Origin: Hormiphora californensis
Lineage: Eukaryota > Ctenophora > Tentaculata > Cydippida > Pleurobrachiidae
Direction: 5' to 3'
Assembly (NCBI GenBank): GCA_020137815.1
Contig: CM035353.1
Coordinates: 8,463,298-8,527,297, forward strand
Length of the DNA: 64,000 nucleotides
In this document: piece by piece, positions 23,012 through 35,438 of the stretch
How positions within the stretch are numbered: the stretch's first letter is position 1
Layout of the letters: each line of letters starts with the position of its first letter
Position numbers and translations under genes: made by a program
The notes under the pieces: model-generated
What the model saw: the letters and a program-made list of their open reading frames with translations, nothing else
Told to the model about the DNA's origin: nothing
Database searches by the model: none

Positions 23012-23153
23012 TGAGTATGATTCTGAGTCAGACAATATACTAAAAGTTGGTTAAATGTTTTACAAAAAGAACAATCCACGTGATATGAAGTGTTCTTTTT
23101 TGTAAAACATTTAACCAACTTTTAGCACGGTCTCTGACTCAGAATCATACTCA
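23012..23153. mobile_element. Hairpin foldback (about 62-bp arms)
   Basis: The arm beginning tgagtatgattctgagtcag (23012-23073) is matched in inverted orientation by 23091-23153, ending ctgactcagaatcatactca. There are a few mismatches and a 17-bp loop containing cacgtg. Such a structure fits a small MITE or an inverted duplication. No target duplication is obvious. Confidence 0.85.
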
Positions 23154-23159
23154 GGGACA

Positions 23160-23195
23160 GAGAAAAAGAGAGAGATGGGGATAGAGAGAGGGATG

Positions 23196-23257
<62 letters not shown>

Positions 23258-23279
23258 TAGGGAGAGAGAGAAAGAGTGA

Positions 23280-23350
<71 letters not shown>

Positions 23351-23465
23351 GGAGAGAGAGAAAGAGTGAGTGAGAGAGAGAGAGAGATAGGGAGAGAGAG
23401 AAAGAGTGAGTGAGAGAGAGAGAGAGAGAGATAGGGAGAGAGAGAAAGAGTGAGTGAGAGAGAGG
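23160..23465. repeat. Compound GA repeat with higher-order unit
   Basis: GA runs are punctuated by a repeated block of about 35 bp, gatagggagagagagaaag then agtgagtgagag, present four times. This indicates amplification of a compound unit beyond simple slippage. Confidence 0.9.
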
Positions 23466-24129
23466 GGATAGAGCTGTGTTCTAAAAGTCTCCAAATCTAT
23501 ACACACCACTGCACAGACATGTAAACTAGCACCCCAACTGGACAGTCATGTAGTCAGAGGGTGTGCAAAACATGTGAAATATTGTTCATGGTTATATCAA
23601 TATCATATCCATGGATACTTATATTTTTCCACAATATCACATTGTCATAGTGATGAAATCCTGTTTCATGGGACCTTCCTATTAGTCATAAAGTCAAGGG
23701 TATGGATACTGCTAGGATCGGGGTTGGGACAAGCTTTCACTTGGTCTGATTGGTTCTTCCAAGCGGGCAACTTTTCCTTTTTTAAATAATTTGTCTCTAT
23801 AATAGTGCTTAGCTGGATAAAAGCAGCTGTGCAGCTATGTTGCTGCAGCTGGAGGTAAGCCAGTGGAAAGCTTGGATAGTTTCCCGCCATAACGACAGTG
23901 TACCTTGCATAGAGAAAACCAGAGAGAAACCCAGAGAGAGAAAGAGAGGGGAGAGGCAGGGAGGGAGAGATAGAGGGAGAGATAGAGACAGAAATACAGA
24001 GAGAGGGAGTGAGAGAGATAGAGAGAGACATGTTGTAGAAAAGTCCCGGAAAAGTTAACCAATCTGCACTGTATAACACTAGCAGTCCCGCCACCACAAC
24101 TTGTATTGGGTACCCGCCATGTACAACCC

Positions 24130-24159
24130 TCTCTCTCTCCCCCTCTCTCCCCCTCTCTC

Positions 24160-24208
<49 letters not shown>

Positions 24209-24250
24209 ACCATCTCTGTTTCTCCCTCCCTCCCTCCCTCTCTCTCTAGA
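24130..24250. repeat. (CT)n / (CTCTCTCC)n microsatellite
   Basis: A CT run with ccctctct units and a terminal ccctccctccctcc. Non-coding. Confidence 0.9.
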
Positions 24251-24863
24251 GGGAAGCCCGCTCAGACACTGTACAGCAGGATCTACAGGCTGGGAACGAT
24301 ATAATATTGGGTAGAGCAATAAGAAAAGCAACGGTATTGGTAGCAGTAGAAACTAGTTATCACTTAATTGTAAGAGGTGTTCCATTGGTATATGACTATA
24401 TGATCATGTATCATAGATTTAGAATTGATACAAGAAGAATGCCTATGTGATACACTATTGCAGTATCCAAAGTGTGCACACAAGGAAACTCCCAGGCATT
24501 TGCGATAGACAGCAGAGAGAGATAGATATATAGATAGGGAGAGAGAGATAGATAGATAGTGCGGCGTCAGGAAATGGCGCTACCGGGTCGGACGGGGGCC
24601 AACTGCAGCAGCAGCAGTGGTATATACACAGCAGGAAATGCAGATGGTGTAACAACTACTAGCATGTGTGTACAATGACGTCTAGTTAAGGAAGCATCAT
24701 TTCCCGCGCTGCAGTGATAACTAAGTGGATGAGAGGTGATGACAACAGACAAACACACCGCCAAGCAAACAGAGATGTTATGGGTAACAGTAGAAAAACA
24801 GAAGTATACGAAATCTAGATGCATCATGAGAACAACCAGCAATACAGTTGATCTAGATCTAAC

Positions 24864-24969
24864 CTGTATTATTAGCTGTAAATCCAATGTTGATGTCCTT
24901 GTGTAAGGGGGTGTTGTCCTCCCATTGTCCACCAAGTGTCAGTGCCGCTCCATGTAGACCTTCGTTCAT
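24864..24969 (-). CDS. Probable upstream coding exon of the ETS gene
   Basis: Acceptor ccctccccctgtccag, then TAATGAACGAAGG, reading MNEGLHGAALTLGGQWEDNT and on to GFTANNT, ending at donor ACAG|GTTAG in phase 1. Skipping 17600-17651 and joining 17339-17467 keeps the frame (next residues [10 protein letters not shown]). The segment has coding-like composition, unlike its surroundings. Linkage over 7 kb is inferred from strand and phase only. Confidence 0.5.
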
Positions 24970-25321
24970 TACTGGACAGGGGGAGGGTTGACGTGGGTTA
25001 TTGATGAAGGTGACTGGGGGACCGGGGATGGTTGGTTATGGTAGCTGGGGCGACGTGGGTTATTGTTACAGCTTGGTGGGACGGTGGGTTATTTTAGCTA
25101 GACTGGGGGACCGGGGCGAGGTAGTGGGTTACAACTTTAAACATGGCAATACTAAATTAAGACATTAGGCAATGGTAATAGATAACTAAACTGCAAATAT
25201 AATCGTTGGGGGGCCATCGTTACACCATATAGACGACAACGCCCCTGAACTATGTTGTCTAAGTATCTAACTAGCCAACTCTATCTAGAAGATGGGTGGC
25301 TTCCTCAATTACGGCTTTCCA

Positions 25322-25353
25322 AAAGTCGTACTGATATATACCAGTACGACTTT
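25322..25353. repeat. Perfect 12-bp-stem hairpin
   Basis: aaagtcgtactg, eight bases, cagtacgacttt. A compact perfect stem in non-coding DNA; it could be a relic of a small element or a transcript hairpin. Confidence 0.8.
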
Positions 25354-25707
25354 AGTCACAGCTGGGTGGATGACGGGTGCACATAAAATGTGTCATTATT
25401 ATAACATTTCAAAAATTGGGATGAAATAGAGGAAGATAAGATGCACATATATATCAGTGTTTTTCACTTATAGCACAAGGGAATATTCTAAAAGGATTTA
25501 TATCTTGAATCTTAAATCACTATTTAACCGTTACCCGGCCGGAGTATCTATCCGGTTTAGCTCTCATATACCTCTATCTCTATCTCCTATATCCCTCTCC
25601 CTTTCGCCCCGGCTATTCGATCAACAGAAATTCCCGTTTTCCCATCTTGTAGGTATCTAAGAATGGTTACCCAGTAATATGTGCTTAGAATATAATAGTA
25701 GAACATA

Positions 25708-25715
25708 TCTCTCTC

Positions 25716-25759
<44 letters not shown>

Positions 25760-25832
25760 CTCTCTCGTCTCTCTCTCGCTCTCTCTCCTCTCTTCTCTCT
25801 CTTACCCTCTCTCTCTCCCTCTCTCTCACTGG
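25708..25832. repeat. (CT)n microsatellite with interruptions
   Basis: CT run interrupted by cctct, cgtct and cttcc. It directly abuts the LINE-like segment that follows. Confidence 0.9.
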
Positions 25833-25867
25833 CTCATGGTTCAGGCCTCTAAAAGAAACTACTAGAA

Positions 25868-26572
25868 ATGGAAACAAAGGAGTCACACCTAGTGTCCACA
25901 CCGGACTCTAGCACTACACGGGAAAAGATAACAAGAATTCTAAAACCCCCAAAAACAAAAACCGAAACTCTACGAAAACCGAACGAAAAGAGAAATGGCG
26001 AGAAAAAGAAAAGGGTGAAGGGCCCACCAAACATAGAAGGCAAGGGGAAGGGCGACCAAAAACAAAAAAAAGCGACTGAAACAGCAAAACACCCAGAATG
26101 CACTAGGACAAACAAAAAGTCAAATAACAAAAACTGAAACAACAACACAAGACAGGACAATCGCCCGAACTAAAGACGAAAAATTACTCTGAGTTTTACC
26201 ACAACGATTATCGGAAAGATTATTAGAGAAAACACTAAACTAACAATCAAAAACAAGGAGACAATGAGAAGTCTGGACACTGGCCATATCGGGCCAGAAC
26301 AACCTAGGAAGCCGCCCTCTCCCACAGAGACCCTTCCATACATCCCAACTGTTGAGTTATGTGGGGAAAGAGAAAACTCCAAACACAAACTACTAAACTG
26401 TCCTGACCTTGACCACCTCAGATTCACTCAAGAGTATCAAAACATCAAAGAAAACATTTACAATGAAGACGAGCCACTGGAACTAAGGAAACTCACCAAC
26501 GTAGTCACCAAATCCGGTCTATTCAAAATAAAACATAACGCTACCACCAAAATGATTCTATACCAACGGTAG
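25868..26572 (+). mobile_element. 3' remnant of a non-LTR retrotransposon
   Basis: The frame at 26264-26572 ends with a Cys/His arrangement (VELCGERENSKHKLLNCPDL then DHLRF) typical of the C-terminal tail of LINE polyproteins. It continues to a stop at 26570-26572. The preceding frame (25868-26137), rich in Lys, Arg and Pro and ending with PECTRTNKK, may be another piece of the same element. No reverse transcriptase core is recognisable, so the copy is truncated. The clade is uncertain (Jockey/CR1-like tails look similar). Confidence 0.6.
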
Positions 26573-27299
26573 TTTAAAAGTGCACACTGGCAAAGCCCTG
26601 ATCTCATCAGGTAGAGTCTGTTGAAACCATCACGGCAGAAGCAAATCCGCAACTAGCAAAAGCGCAATAAAACCAAGTCACTAGTCTTTGGACTGGGCCC
26701 CCCACAACTAGATCGGCTAAACAAAAAGAACAGCGCCACCTGGGTCGACTCGATCATAGCTGCTATGACGACTCGATGGACCGAACCCTACCACTGTACC
26801 CCGATCAAGGGTACACGCCTGGAAACCGGCAGGTGGTAGTGCACAAATGTGCCTCATCATGGTGAAGATGAACCGCACTATCGTTCGGCGATTTAACCTA
26901 TTCTTGGGAACCCTACCGTAAGACTGGTACGTAAATACTAGTGCGCCCGCTGTTGGTGTTACCTTCATGTCTTTATCGAAACAGTTCTCGTCTTCGACTC
27001 GTGTCTTCCAATGGAAGGGTACCCCCTAAGGGTACCGGGGAAACCCGGCGCTACCTTGGTGGGAACCTGACCGGGGAGATCGGCACGGCGCTCTTTGGGG
27101 ATCCCTGGTTTTGGGGGACCTGATAAAAGAACTGTTTAAATCCCAGGGATGCTGCTCCCCAAAGCAGCAAGTGGGGGGAAGTACGGGGGGGACACGACAC
27201 ACACACACCAAATTGGGTTTAGGCCTCAAAACAAGGTGGTTACGGGTTTTTAATCTAAGGGGGACACCTGAGTGCAGTAAAGGGGATTTTTTAGTTTAA

Positions 27300-28230
27300 A
27301 CTAGTCGTCTACCCAAACCCCCCACCCCTTCTAACCCCTTTCCCCCAAATCACCACCACCCTTTACACTTCTAACCTTCCCCAACCCACCACCCCCCTTT
27401 TTAAACCTTTCCCCCCCCAAACCCCCCCACCCTTCTAAACCCTTTCCCCCAAACCCCACCACTTCTACCTTCCCCAACCCACCACCACTTCTACCTTCCC
27501 CACCCCACCACCACTTCTACCTTCCCCAACCCACCACCACTTCTACCTTCCCCCCAACCCCACCCCCTTTTTCCTTCCCCCCAAACCCCCCCCCACTTCT
27601 ACCTTCCCCCCAAACCCCCCCCCCCACTTCTACCTTCCCCCAAACCCCCCCCACTTCTACCTTCCCCCAACCCCCCACCACTTCTACTTTTCCCCAAACC
27701 CAAACCCCCCTTTTTTTTTACCTTTCCCCCCAAACCCCCCACCAAATTTACCTTCCCCCCCCAAACCCCCACTTTTTAAACCTTTCCCCAACCCAAACCC
27801 CCACTTTTAACCCCCCCCCAACCCAAACCAAACCCCTTTTACCTTTCCCCCCAAACCCCTCACCATTCTAACCCTTTCCCCCAAACCCCTCACCCCCCCT
27901 TCTACCTTCCCCAACCCACCACCACTTCTACCTTCCCCAACCACCCCCACCCTTTACCCTTTTTCCCAAACCCCCACCCTTCCTTAAACCCTTCCCCCCC
28001 CCCCCACCACCACTTTCTTCCCTTCCCCAAACCCCCCACCACTTCTAACCCTTCCCCAAACCCCCCACCACTTTTTAACCCCTTTCCCCAAACCCCCCCC
28101 ACCACTTCTAACCTTCCCCCCAAACCCCCCAACCCCCTTCTACCTTCCCCCCCCCCCACCCCCTTCTCCTTCCCCCAAACCACCCCACTTCTTCCCTTCC
28201 CCCAAACCCCCCACCCCTTTTACCCTTTAA
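27300..28230. repeat. C-rich degenerate satellite, homopolymer-inflated
   Basis: About 30 irregular copies of a 26-28 bp unit like ccaccacttctaccttcccc. The spacing of C-, A- and T-runs is highly variable (for example ccccccccc, ttttttttt). The unit is recognisable in the cleaner copies at 27480-27560. The base-run noise suggests sequencing or consensus error laid over a true tandem repeat. Confidence 0.75.
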
Positions 28231-29339
28231 ACTAACACCTCCCCAAAGGGTCAAAGTCAAACAAGTGCTAATATTAAACCTCCCCCCTAGAGAGAACATG
28301 TGTGTAGGTAGAATCTATAATCGGAAACATGATAAAACTAAATTAGTAACTACACTGCTGCAGCAGCTCCCCGCGGTATAGAGAATCGATAAGAACTAAC
28401 AAGAGGACACCAATTTTGTTGCAGCAATCTTTTTGGGAGTGGGGATAAATGCAACTCCCTTCCCAAAACTAGGGGGTTTTTCAACAATGTGATACCATTG
28501 CAATCATCACCAAAAATCCTCAATTTTGGGCATAAACCCTTCCCTCTAAAATGGGGGCCGGAGTTGCGGCCGTTTTAAATTTACCCAAGGCGGAAAATCT
28601 AAAACCCTATTTTTCTATAATGGGGATTATTCAATTACAAAATGCTGGGGTTTAAAATAAACCCTCAAACCCTGTCGGGAAATTAAAGGAGCAGTGATAA
28701 AACTGAAACAGTCCCAAACCAAAAGTTGATCGGGGGAAAATACGAGTTTTTTGTCAGAGTTTTCAGCGAAAAGCACAAAAACATTTTTCCGATTCTTTAC
28801 TACCTCTCTCTTTTTAAAAAGTCAAACAAAAAATTGCAGCAAAACCCCCTCTCTTTCCCCCTTCTATCTTCTCCCCCCCCTCTCTCCTCTCCCCTTTTCT
28901 CTCTCTGTTTCTCTTTTCTCTCTCCCATCTCTCTCCCCCCCCCTCTTCTCCCCCCCTTCTCTCTCTTCTTTTCTTTCTCTCTCTCTCTCTCTCACTCTCT
29001 CTTCACAAACACACACACATAGCTAGAATTTTTGGGGCTATTTACCTTTCCTATTGGGCTATATTGGCCCCGGTTCGCCTTTTCTCTGGCTTGGGGCCAT
29101 TTAAGGGCCCGTACTCAATGGACACGTGACAAGCGGGGAGCAACCAAAAGGTACAGCCTTTACGCCCTAGGGTTTCGGGGGGAGGAAAAAGATCCAAACC
29201 AACTCCCCTCCCATTTCAAAAGTTACAACATACACCCCAAACAAAAATAAAATTATTAAACCTTTTCCCCCTAAAAGGGGGGGAGTTCGGAAATTTTAAA
29301 ATTGACAAGGGGCCTAAAACTCCCTTTTAAACATTAACT

Positions 29340-29960
29340 TACAAGGGAAACACCCATGTTCAAAAATTTTTTTAAAAAAAAAAAAGGGGGGTTTGTAAAA
29401 AAAAAAGGGCCCCCCAATTTGGGCCCCCCAAAAAACCCGATTTCCAAACCCCTAAATTAAAAAAAAAATTTTTAAGAAAAAAAAAAAAAGGGGGGAAAAA
29501 AAAAAAAAATTTCCCCCCCCCCTTTTTCCCCCTTCCCCCACCCCTTTTCCCCCTTTCTCCTACTCCCCTTTTTTTTCCTTTTCCCCCCTTCTTTTTCCCC
29601 CTTTTTTCCCTCTTTTCCCCCTTTCTTCCCCACCCTCCCCGGGGCGTTTTCCCCCTTTTTTGGGGGAAAAAACCCCCAAAAGGGAGGGAAAAGGGAAAAG
29701 GCCCCCCCCGGGGGGGGGGAAGGCCCAAAGGGACAAAAGGGAAAAAAAAAAGGTAAAAAAAGGGGGGAAGGGAGGAGAGAGAAGGAAAAGAAAAAGGGGG
29801 GGGTGGAGAGAAGGGGGAAAAGAGAAGGGGGGAGAGAGAAGAGAAGGGGGGGGGGGGGGGGGGAAAAAAAAAAAAAAAAAAAGGGGGGGGGGTTGGCCCC
29901 CGGTTTAAACCCCCCCACGGGGCCCCCGGGCCCCCAAAAAAAACGGAAAACCCTTGGAAG
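29340..29960. repeat. Homopolymer-run inverted region, probable artefact
   Basis: A T/C-run block (29500-29640) is followed by a G/A-run block (29660-29900) that mirrors it as a crude inverted repeat. It includes runs of 15-20 identical bases. Apparent ORFs here (FFFPP, KKKGG) are run translations. It is likely unreliable consensus around a foldback. Confidence 0.7.
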
Positions 29961-31689
29961 AAAACAAGGCTCGAGAAACATTGTGTAAAGAGGCAACACG
30001 GATATAATATAGGTTGAGAGATGCTTGTATAATATCACTAAAGGGGCAAAATGCCCCCACTATATATACACATACCGTAAAAAAACATGTGTAGAACAGG
30101 ACTGGTGCCGCCCGAAACAGCAGGCACTATGTTTGGAGGAGGAAGAAAAGCGAACCCTTCCCTTTTCCCTTTTCTCTCTCTCTCTCTATTCCCCTCAGTT
30201 TTAATTTACCCCCCTATCTAGTGTTGCTTTTATATGTGCGGAGCTCCTAAAGTGTTGTACTTTATTCATTTGATTGAGTTGCGACCATCATGGTGTTATA
30301 ACAGCCTCATGGATTACACCAGATCTAACACTTCTCCAGATCTAAGACTTTACAATACAGCCGAACTACATATTGCGTAAAACCTAGCGATGCCGACCAA
30401 ATGGAGTAAGCTGCAGCTTCAATTTACCTAGCTTGTTGTTGGACGAGTGGGAGCCACGCATTTAATCGCAGATATATGTTACCCAACTGACATATCCTCA
30501 ACCAGATAACTCCAGGATTTAGATTTCCCAAATACTTCGAGAGGATTATATAATCAATAAACCCGGGTATATATGTAGCGGGTCGCCCGCTAGGGTGATT
30601 CGCTACACCACATACTGCCCGTCCTGCGAAGCATGGATGTATATGGTATAAAACCCGGCCAAAGGGAGGGGTTTATACTTTCTGTAAGCAAGGATTATAT
30701 TGATTATAAGTTTTAGCGGCAAAAACATCCTTGCTTTTTATAGCGGGCGGGGTGTATACATCTATGATTTATAATTCTCAGCCAGTTCGATTACCAACTA
30801 CATTTCTTTTCTCAGCAGGGGTTTTTCTCTCCCTCTCTTTCTCTCTGCCCTGTCATGTCCCCTTCATTGACCCCTCACTTTTCCATAAGCCAGTACAGGA
30901 TCATGTCTATTGATTGGGAACACACGACGGATTGACGCTGATTGGGAGGAAGTGTGTTACCACAAGTCACAATAGATTAGATCTCATCTTAACAAAAGCG
31001 AGACAGCAGCCACAGCAGGGACGGTTGAATCAGTCCCATGTTCACTGCAGCTGGTCTGGATATTGGATAACCACTTTTAGAGCTATATTTTCAATTTCAG
31101 GCCATATACCATGGTTATCGTATCATGTCCCAAATCGAAACAGCAGCATGGACGGTGGAATAATAACCCATATTTCAAAAAGATATTGGATAACCACTTT
31201 TAGAGAAATTAAACACGTGGCTCCAAAAGTGGTTACCCTTGAGGCGATGGTTACCATGGTTACTGTATCATCATGTATACTGTATGTACACTGTAAAGTT
31301 TCGAGGCCCCGCAAGACACCAGCAAAGTGGGAGGAAGTACGGGAGGTTCAAACACACACACTGTAAAGTTTCGTGTATATTCGGAAGAAAATGAACCTTC
31401 TGAGCCGTCTGTTTCGGGGTCTTACTACCAGGGTCTAACAGGATCACACTAACACCACGCCCCTGCAGTATTATGTTACGGATCTACCAATTTGTTTCAC
31501 ACTGTAACAACCCCAACTAATTGCTTATAAACCCACCTAGCTATGACGTTACACTGCTATACTCTTTACTTTATGTTCAAAGATTGGTATGAATAAGTAA
31601 TTTCAATCTATGAATGTAATCTAAAATGGATTGAAGGGGGTATTTACGTTTAACCATTTCATTTTCGACTCGACTCAGAGTTCAGACTC

Positions 31690-31780
31690 TCTTGACCCTG
31701 TGATGAGAAAAAGGCAGAGATAGGGAGAGAGATAGAGCTGGAGATAGATAGAGAAAGAGCGAGAAGGAGAGAGAGAGAGA

Positions 31781-31823
<43 letters not shown>

Positions 31824-31930
31824 TAATATTAGATAGCATTATAGATAGAGATAGGGAGAGAGATGGAGAGATAGAGATGGAGATAGATAGAGATAAATAG
31901 AGATAGAGATAGATAAGATACGAGATAGGA
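31690..31930. repeat. GA/GATA microsatellite
   Basis: agagatagagatgg-type repeats around a pure GA core at about 31767-31817; non-coding. Confidence 0.9.
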
Positions 31931-32219
31931 AAGATAGGAGAGATTTAGATAGAAGAGAGAGAATGGGGGGAGAGAAGAAGGAAATGAGGAGCGTTTAGGG
32001 ATGAGTAGAGTTTAGAGATTTTTTAGTAATTATGTTATATAGAATTGAAGAGAGATAGATAAGAAGTAGAAAGATAAAGGGATAAAGGGAGGTAAAGAAA
32101 AAGTTTGATAAAGAAATTTAGATTGGTTAAGATGAAGGGGAAGAGGTAAGAGAGAGAGATCAAATGGGGCTAATTGTACAATATATAACAGTCTGTCTAG
32201 AAAGGATGTTGCTTCCTGA

Positions 32220-32350
32220 ATGTCGCGGGTTACATGTGACCCATGCGCGGCTCTCCCTCGCTCTCCCATTGGGTGGGTAGAGAGTCACGTGACCAAGTTA
32301 TGGTGGTATTGGTGGGCCCTTGGGCACGTGATGTCTGGTAAGGATGGCTA
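32220..32350. promoter_or_regulatory. Promoter-like E-box pair with inverted CCAAT
   Basis: gtcacgtgacc (32284-32294) and gggcacgtgatg (about 32322), with cattggg at about 32268 and a local rise in CpG (tcgcgggtt, gcgcggctc). No adjacent gene is established. It could serve the ETS gene's far-upstream exons or an unseen transcript. Confidence 0.3.
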
Positions 32351-32394
32351 GTTTGGCACCCTCATATGGTCCACCCTTTAGAGGTAGATTACTA

Positions 32395-32432
<38 letters not shown>

Positions 32433-35333
32433 CCCCTCTCTCTCTCTCTCCCTCTTTTGCACACCATAAAATGGAGAGAAAGCTGGTGCTAAAAATAGCC
32501 CACGCAGCTGCACCCGTTTACCCATAGGTAACTCTTCTTTGTAGAGACAGGGTCAGTGGTCACGGGGCAAGATTGGAGGAGGGCTGGGGGACTGGGATAA
32601 AACTATAGGCTGGCCACATCAAATTACTACAAGCTAGAAAGTGGTCTAAAAAGGTTTCTCAATTCCTTTTGACAGACGGACAGCAGGGAGGATGATTTAC
32701 AACTACTTCAATACTATATTGGATTAAATTAACCAGTATCATGGTCATGGTCACAGTTTATCAGAAATACTATACTGGAAAACTGTCCATGTTACTGGAT
32801 ATGTGGCAAGACAGTAGCTGAACAAGACATCTAAGGATGTCTTCCCCAAACACTAACAAACTACTACTCATGTGTTACCATCATGTGTACTTCTCCCACG
32901 TATACCCAGCTGGACACATGGCGGATGTTTAGACAGGGCTCCTTATAACTACCTGCCCCTCTTTTTAAATAACCAGTGGAGGGATGTTTCTAAATCTGGC
33001 CCCACTTCCGGTATTATCACAGTTTGTTTGTCTTATCCCCCCTCTCTCTCCAACTAACTACCCTCCCCAAATTCCCAAGATCTATAAACCATCTATAACG
33101 TGGCAAAGTGTGTTCCCGAGCTACTAAAATATATATTTTACTTTTTCTCCCAACAGCAGCTCTCCAGCGAAGAGCCCACAACGGGGCTGAGTCAGCCTCG
33201 AAGAAGCAGTTTGTTTACAGTGGAACTATAGGGTGAGGCCCCCATCCTCTACTACCGTCTACCATACATGAGCTGTATTATAGACTCCCTAATTGTTTTC
33301 TGTTAAAACACTCGTGTTTGTATTTGTAATTCCTGATCTATATAGTCTCCCTAGTCCCACCCAACATTTGTTAGAGGTGATTCACACACCCACTACATGT
33401 GACACGGAAAAGCCTGCAGTGCCCTAAGGGGGGTGGTGTGTGGTGATGCAACTACAGGATAGGTGCAGCAGCAGTGGCTGTCCCTCCCCTGACAGATTGC
33501 TCTTCCGTCTAGGGGTTGTTAGGACCGCGTCACGGGCTTGTTTAATAAGCTTCAGAGTAGATGAAACTAACAGATTTATAGAATTATTTCACAAATATAA
33601 TATCGAGATAGTAGTTACTAAACAGTAATATTTAGCTATTAAATAATACCAGATGAGTTAATGGTTTGTGAAGGTGTGACAGATCGTGAGAGAGTGCTCC
33701 TTCATGACTCAAAGTGGCCCGTGAGACGAGGGATCACAGTATTATAGAACGGATAAAGAAAGGAATTTAGAAGGAGCTATAGAGAATTAATGAATACCAG
33801 GATGTGATAGCTAGCTGAGTGATATAACCGAGTGCTCAATGCACAACAGACCTGGACCTGTCCGAACATTGACCTTACCCTACTATTCTCATTTCTGTTC
33901 TTTACATGGAGCACGCGGGAACAGCGGTCTTAGTATTGGCCTGACAGTCCTGGAGTAAACGATCCTAAAGTACAACTCAAACCAAAAAGGCCTTCGCTTG
34001 GGTTTTGTAATATTTCCCATAGTTATAGCTAGCTTCACCCCCTGATAAGATAGACTTCGAATTTGGAGGTAAGGAAAACTGAAGAACATGATTTTCTTAA
34101 CTTAAAATTTAAAGTCTTCCAATTTCATCAGGGGGTGGAGCTATCATGGTCGTGGGGAAGTATCAAAAACCCAAGGGTCTGGGTTTTACCACCTTACTTA
34201 CAAACAGGCAGAATTTAACCCAGAAGTCTAGATTATAAATATATTGTAAATAATGGGATCTATCCTATGTAATACCGAACTACAATGTGAAAAACAATAA
34301 ACATGCTCAATAAACGTGTTTCATTTAAACAATAAAGTGATTTGTATACTGCTACTCAAGTGTAATTTCTACACGTGCTCTCTATCTCTCACTCTATCTC
34401 ACTCTTTCACACTTTTCATCTCTTCAGTCTTCATCAATATCATTACGTGTTCTCAAAACATTAAACTATTATTGGTGGTCGAGTGAGTAGGCCCGTGCAA
34501 AATATGTCTGACGCCTGATCTCTCGTGAACTAGGGGTTTGAGCTCCACTCTCGAGCCTCCTAATTAACCCAACCTTAACGAAAATGAACCAATGTTTGAA
34601 TGACTGCATTGCGAATGTGCGGGGGAAGATTTGGTTCTTTCGGTTTTTTAGCATGATGATAAATCCTAGTGATTTTACTTTTAAAGTCTTTACTAATCAA
34701 GTAAGAACAGTTACACTGAACACAATTGTAAACAAACATACGACTTCCACAAACACTAACAATGGCGAGACAGGGCACAGAGAGAGTGAGTGGGAAAGAG
34801 AGATAGGCAGAGAGAGAGAGAGAGAGAGAGAGTGAGAGGGAGACAGACAGACAGAGATGAGAAAGAGAGAAAGTAAAAGAGATAGAGATACTGGGGTAGT
34901 CAGATACAGGGATAGTCAGATACAGGACATCAGAGAATAGCGCCACTCCGATAGTAATACAGTTGACAAAGTATAATAGCCTCAACGGGCCTGGTAACAG
35001 ACAGCCTGCTGCAGGTACAGCTGTGCAATTGTGATATTGTGATAATGAGTGGGTTGTCCTATAAAATCAGGACCGACTAGATCGGAGCGAATTACAAACA
35101 TCATCTACCAAAACCTAGATGTACTACTGCAAACTATACATAGGCGTGTAATAATGCAACTCATGTTCAAATCGAATAGACACAATACCTACACAGGTTG
35201 TTGCCAAAAAACTAACCGTATACAAAACAACAGAAGATTTGGTGAACAGTGAACCTGGTTCAAGCATTTTAATATAACATCGTGTATTCATTATAATAGG
35301 TACCTACCTATCGTGTATTGAATATATCGTTAC

Positions 35334-35438
35334 CTGGGGATTGTTGAAGGCCATCCCTTTCAGTAGGGCTACTCGTGACAGGGCTGCTCGTGACAGGGCT
35401 GGTGGTAGTCTTTAGAAGGAGCTCTTTTACCACAGTCA
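35334..35438 (-). CDS. Probable far-upstream coding exon of the ETS gene
   Basis: Acceptor gtacttttccag then TGACTGTGGTAAAAGAGC. The frame reads TVVKELLLKTTTSPVTSSPV then TSSPTERDGLQQSP, ending at donor CCCCAG|GTAACG in phase 1. That phase fits the exon at 24969 (VMNEGLHG). Two copies of a 15-bp sequence (agccctgtcacgagc) give the SSPVTSSPVT repeat. The start codon would be split across, or lie 5' of, the preceding intron and was not found. Confidence 0.45.

Larger units (their letters stand above)
17652..24863. other. Gene-poor stretch, probably first intron of the ETS gene
   Basis: No convincing exon was found in about 7 kb. It holds GA/CT runs at 18070-18108, 18560-18627, 21993-22046, 22211-22273, 23160-23465 and 24130-24250, a tandem 21-bp repeat at 20257-20335, a hairpin element at 23012-23153, and unique AT-rich sequence. 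If the 5' exons at 24864 and 35334 are correct, this is intronic. Confidence 0.5.

Noticed and set aside
27300-28230. Telomere-like or G-quadruplex array (CCCCAAAC motifs)
   Set aside because: Runs are too irregular and the underlying unit is a 26-28 bp satellite; the region looks like poor consensus.
29372-30038. FFFPPF/GGKKKGG ORFs up to 188 residues
   Set aside because: Homopolymer translations in the suspect tract.
33168-33231. Possible plus-strand exon reading ALQRRAHNGAESASKK
   Set aside because: Flanked by AG and GTGAGG and looks coding, but no neighbouring exon in phase was found and no family is recognised.
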